Origin: Idiomarina xiamenensis 10-D-4
GTDB lineage: Bacteria > Pseudomonadota > Gammaproteobacteria > Enterobacterales > Alteromonadaceae
Direction of reading: 5' to 3'
Assembly: GCF_000299895.1 (NCBI RefSeq)
Contig: NZ_AMRG01000001.1
Coordinates: 124,001-188,000, forward strand
DNA: 64,000 nucleotides
Position numbers and translations under genes: made by a program. Of the stretch, positions 62,196-64,000 are shown one piece after another (the stretch's first letter is position 1; each line of letters opens with the position of its first letter). The notes beneath the pieces were generated by a model. It saw nothing but the letters and a program-made list of their open reading frames with translations, was not told the DNA's origin and ran no database searches.

Positions 62196-63728
62196 TTAGT
62201 CGTCAGCGTCATCGTCAGGTAGCGGCTGCAGTTGCCAGCCATCGGCACTTGGCTTTGCTATCAGGATACGCTGATGGCCGGTATCGGCTATCAGTAGCTG
62301 GTTTTGCTCGTTAGTACGAATGATGCTTACGCCGCCGGGCTCTAATAAAGAGTCGCTGAGGTGAAGCGTTGAGACTTGTTGCGTGCCTAAATCCAACAGT
62401 CGCAGTTGATGGTTATAGGTATCGGCAACCACTAGCTGATCAGGTGTCAACGCCGCCACCGCCAGTGGATGCTGTAACAGCGCCCGGGCAAAGTCACCGT
62501 CTTTACTGCCGAATTCAAATAAGCCTTGACCGACGACAGTGCGCACTTTTTGTGTGGTTAAATCAATGGCGCGAATAGCACTGGCTTCGGCGTCAGCCAC
62601 ATAAAGCGTGTCGCCGACCACGGCTAAACCACTTGGTTGATTGAATGCGGCTTGTTTGGCGGTGCCATCTAACAGGGCTTCGCGGCCACTACCAGCTAGA
62701 ATACTCAAGCGCTGCTGTGATGGTGAGTAGCGCCAAATCTGATGCGTCCCTGCCATGGCAATGATGACATCATCTTGATACATGGTGATGTCCCATGGTG
62801 AGCGTAAGGCGACCGCAGTGGCTTTGCCGCTGGCATTGTAGTTGCGGCCCAATTGTCCGGTTCCGGCAACGGTAGTCACCTGCCAACTGCTCAGGTCAAT
62901 TGCGCGCAGAGCATGATTGCCGGTATCGGCGACATACAGCGTTTGCTCAGCAAATGCGAGGCCTTGTGGGCTATTAAAGCTAGCTGCAGAGGCACTGCCG
63001 TCATTGAAGGCGGCGTTGCCGGTACCGATTCGTTGCACGGTTTTGCCGTGTTTATCGGTCACCACAATTTGATGATGTAGGGTATCGGCAACGGCGATAT
63101 AGTCGCCATTGCTAACTGCCTTGCCGGGTGCCGCGAAGCGCGACTCGGGCAGGGTTTCTAAGGCGATGGGAAGTGGTTTACGGTCGATGTCATCGGCTTC
63201 TTCTAGTAACAACTTAATGGCTTGCTGTAGGGTTTCATATTGTCCCTCGCCGGACAGTTGACCGACGTACTGACCGTTGGTGTCAATTAACACAAAAGTG
63301 GGCCAGGCGTTAACCTGATAGGCGCGCCAGAGTTTGAAGTCGACGTCGTTCACAACCGCATGCTTGATCTCGTAGCGAGCCACAATTTGTCGTAATCGCT
63401 CGGTGTTTTTCTCGTTTTCAAACTTAGGCGAGTGTACCGAAATGACCGCCAAGGCGTGACCGAATTGTTCCTCTAAGCGCGCCAGATCAGGCAGTACGTG
63501 CATGCAATTGACACAACCATAGGTCCAGAAGTCGAGTAGCACAACCTTGCCTTTCAGTTGTTCCATGCTCAGTTTTTCTGACACATTTAGCCATGGTGCG
63601 TCGGCCGGAAAATCGGTAGCTGTACTACGCGCATAGCCAACTGGACTTAGCGTTAGTAACAGCAGCGCTAATGCAGCCCAGCGTGCTATAGATGATAAGT
63701 GCGTAAATTCGGCGGTTGTGCGTTGCAT
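62196..63728 (-). CDS. Exported thioredoxin-like protein with NHL-repeat propeller
   Basis: This 510-residue protein has a signal or anchor segment (about 15-31), a thioredoxin-like domain with Cys72 and Cys75 in FWTYGCVNCMHVLP, the cis-Pro region NAWPTFVLIDTNG, and a C-terminal propeller of about six NHL repeats (FNSPQGLAFAEQTLYVADTGNH and similar). This is the layout of NHLRC2. Function is unknown; a periplasmic thiol-redox role is plausible. The start at 63728 gives the signal sequence directly; an in-frame start at 63836 would add 36 unlike residues. Confidence 0.85.
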   Translation of the reverse strand: MQRTTAEFTHLSSIARWAALALLLLTLSPVGYARSTATDFPADAPWLNVSEKLSMEQLKGKVVLLDFWTYGCVNCMHVLPDLARLEEQFGHALAVISVHSPKFENEKNTERLRQIVARYEIKHAVVNDVDFKLWRAYQVNAWPTFVLIDTNGQYVGQLSGEGQYETLQQAIKLLLEEADDIDRKPLPIALETLPESRFAAPGKAVSNGDYIAVADTLHHQIVVTDKHGKTVQRIGTGNAAFNDGSASAASFNSPQGLAFAEQTLYVADTGNHALRAIDLSSWQVTTVAGTGQLGRNYNASGKATAVALRSPWDITMYQDDVIIAMAGTHQIWRYSPSQQRLSILAGSGREALLDGTAKQAAFNQPSGLAVVGDTLYVADAEASAIRAIDLTTQKVRTVVGQGLFEFGSKDGDFARALLQHPLAVAALTPDQLVVADTYNHQLRLLDLGTQQVSTLHLSDSLLEPGGVSIIRTNEQNQLLIADTGHQRILIAKPSADGWQLQPLPDDDADD

Positions 63729-63851
63729 AAAAGATACCCGAAGCTGACTTTTACAAAACATTACGTAATGCCGCCCTGGTTGGATGGCTTCAAACGCTAA
63801 AAATGCGGTACACTGCGGCAACAACGATGTATTCAACGGAGTTTTGGCAGC

Positions 63852-64000
63852 ATGATGGCGCGGTTATTATTTGCAGTAGTCTTAATGGTGGTGTCGGCGT
63901 TGTTCCTATGGCAATTTCCACCCAGCGCTGCCCCTGCGATACCGCACTTTGATAAGCTGGTGCATGTCAGTTTGTTTTTTATTTTGGCAGCCTGTTTGCA
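63852..64000 (+). CDS. VanZ-like family membrane protein (3' end outside window)
   Basis: The first 49 codons of a gene running off the right edge. Two adjacent ATG codons start it. The first hydrophobic segment (LLFAVVLMVVSALFLW) is followed by IPHFDKLVHVSLFFILA, the conserved Asp-Lys-x-x-His block of the VanZ/YobI-like family. Function in Gram-negative bacteria is unknown. It is divergent from the thioredoxin/NHL gene. Confidence 0.65.
   Translation, partial: MMARLLFAVVLMVVSALFLWQFPPSAAPAIPHFDKLVHVSLFFILAACL

Overview
The window is one chromosomal stretch of a Gram-negative, flagellated, probably marine gammaproteobacterium. The core gene order (yajC-secD-secF; ribH-nusB-thiL-pgpA; dxs-ispA-xseB divergent from sodium-type pomA-pomB, then thiI) is the one I know from Alteromonadales-like bacteria. 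That placement is an inference from gene content and synteny, not a database match. No tRNA, rRNA, insertion sequence, integrase, CRISPR array or phage gene was seen.

The main item is a thiopeptide-type RiPP gene cluster at about 3.83-20.2 kb, all on the + strand. It holds a 73-residue Ser/Cys-rich precursor (4002-4223), an ABC-2 type ATPase/permease pair, a LanB-type glutamylating dehydratase, and two separate SpaB_C-fold proteins. It also holds an E1-like leader-binding protein, a YcaO cyclodehydratase, a SagB-type azoline dehydrogenase that appears frameshifted, and a MacAB-like exporter built from two FtsX-type permeases, a HlyD-type adaptor and an ATPase. A secreted DUF2141 protein closes the run. 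The set matches the minimal thiopeptide enzymes (thiazole formation, Ser/Thr dehydration, possible [4+2] pyridine closure) with exporters suited to a Gram-negative envelope. The precursor even places Ser39 and Ser48 nine residues apart with a Cys just before the second, as in thiocillin-class cores.

Upstream lie the 3' part of an unrecognised membrane protein and an S46 dipeptidyl-peptidase, closed by a strong terminator. Downstream (20.8-30 kb) is a signalling block: a 1237-residue hybrid kinase, a single-domain response regulator and an Hpt-REC-REC-GGDEF diguanylate cyclase, then an Mpo1-like protein, an AI-2E family permease and a chemoreceptor with a C-terminal sensor domain. From 30 to 45 kb come cfa, a glnK-amtB operon with a sigma54-like promoter and two good NtrC sites, an RcsF-like lipoprotein, endonuclease V, a cysteine-synthase-family enzyme, glpQ, an alpha/beta hydrolase, a RimK-like ATP-grasp/GNAT pair, a TIGR03546/TIGR03545-like pair, a GntP-family permease and a TRIC-type channel with an attenuator-like leader.

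From 45 kb to the end are a sigma54-type activator preceded by five 11-bp tandem repeats, then yajC-secDF, yaaA, a DUF3014 protein, an acyltransferase, an exported GNAT-fold protein, ribH-nusB-thiL-pgpA, dxs-ispA-xseB, pomAB behind a FliA-type promoter, thiI, a thioredoxin/NHL-repeat protein and the start of a VanZ-like gene.
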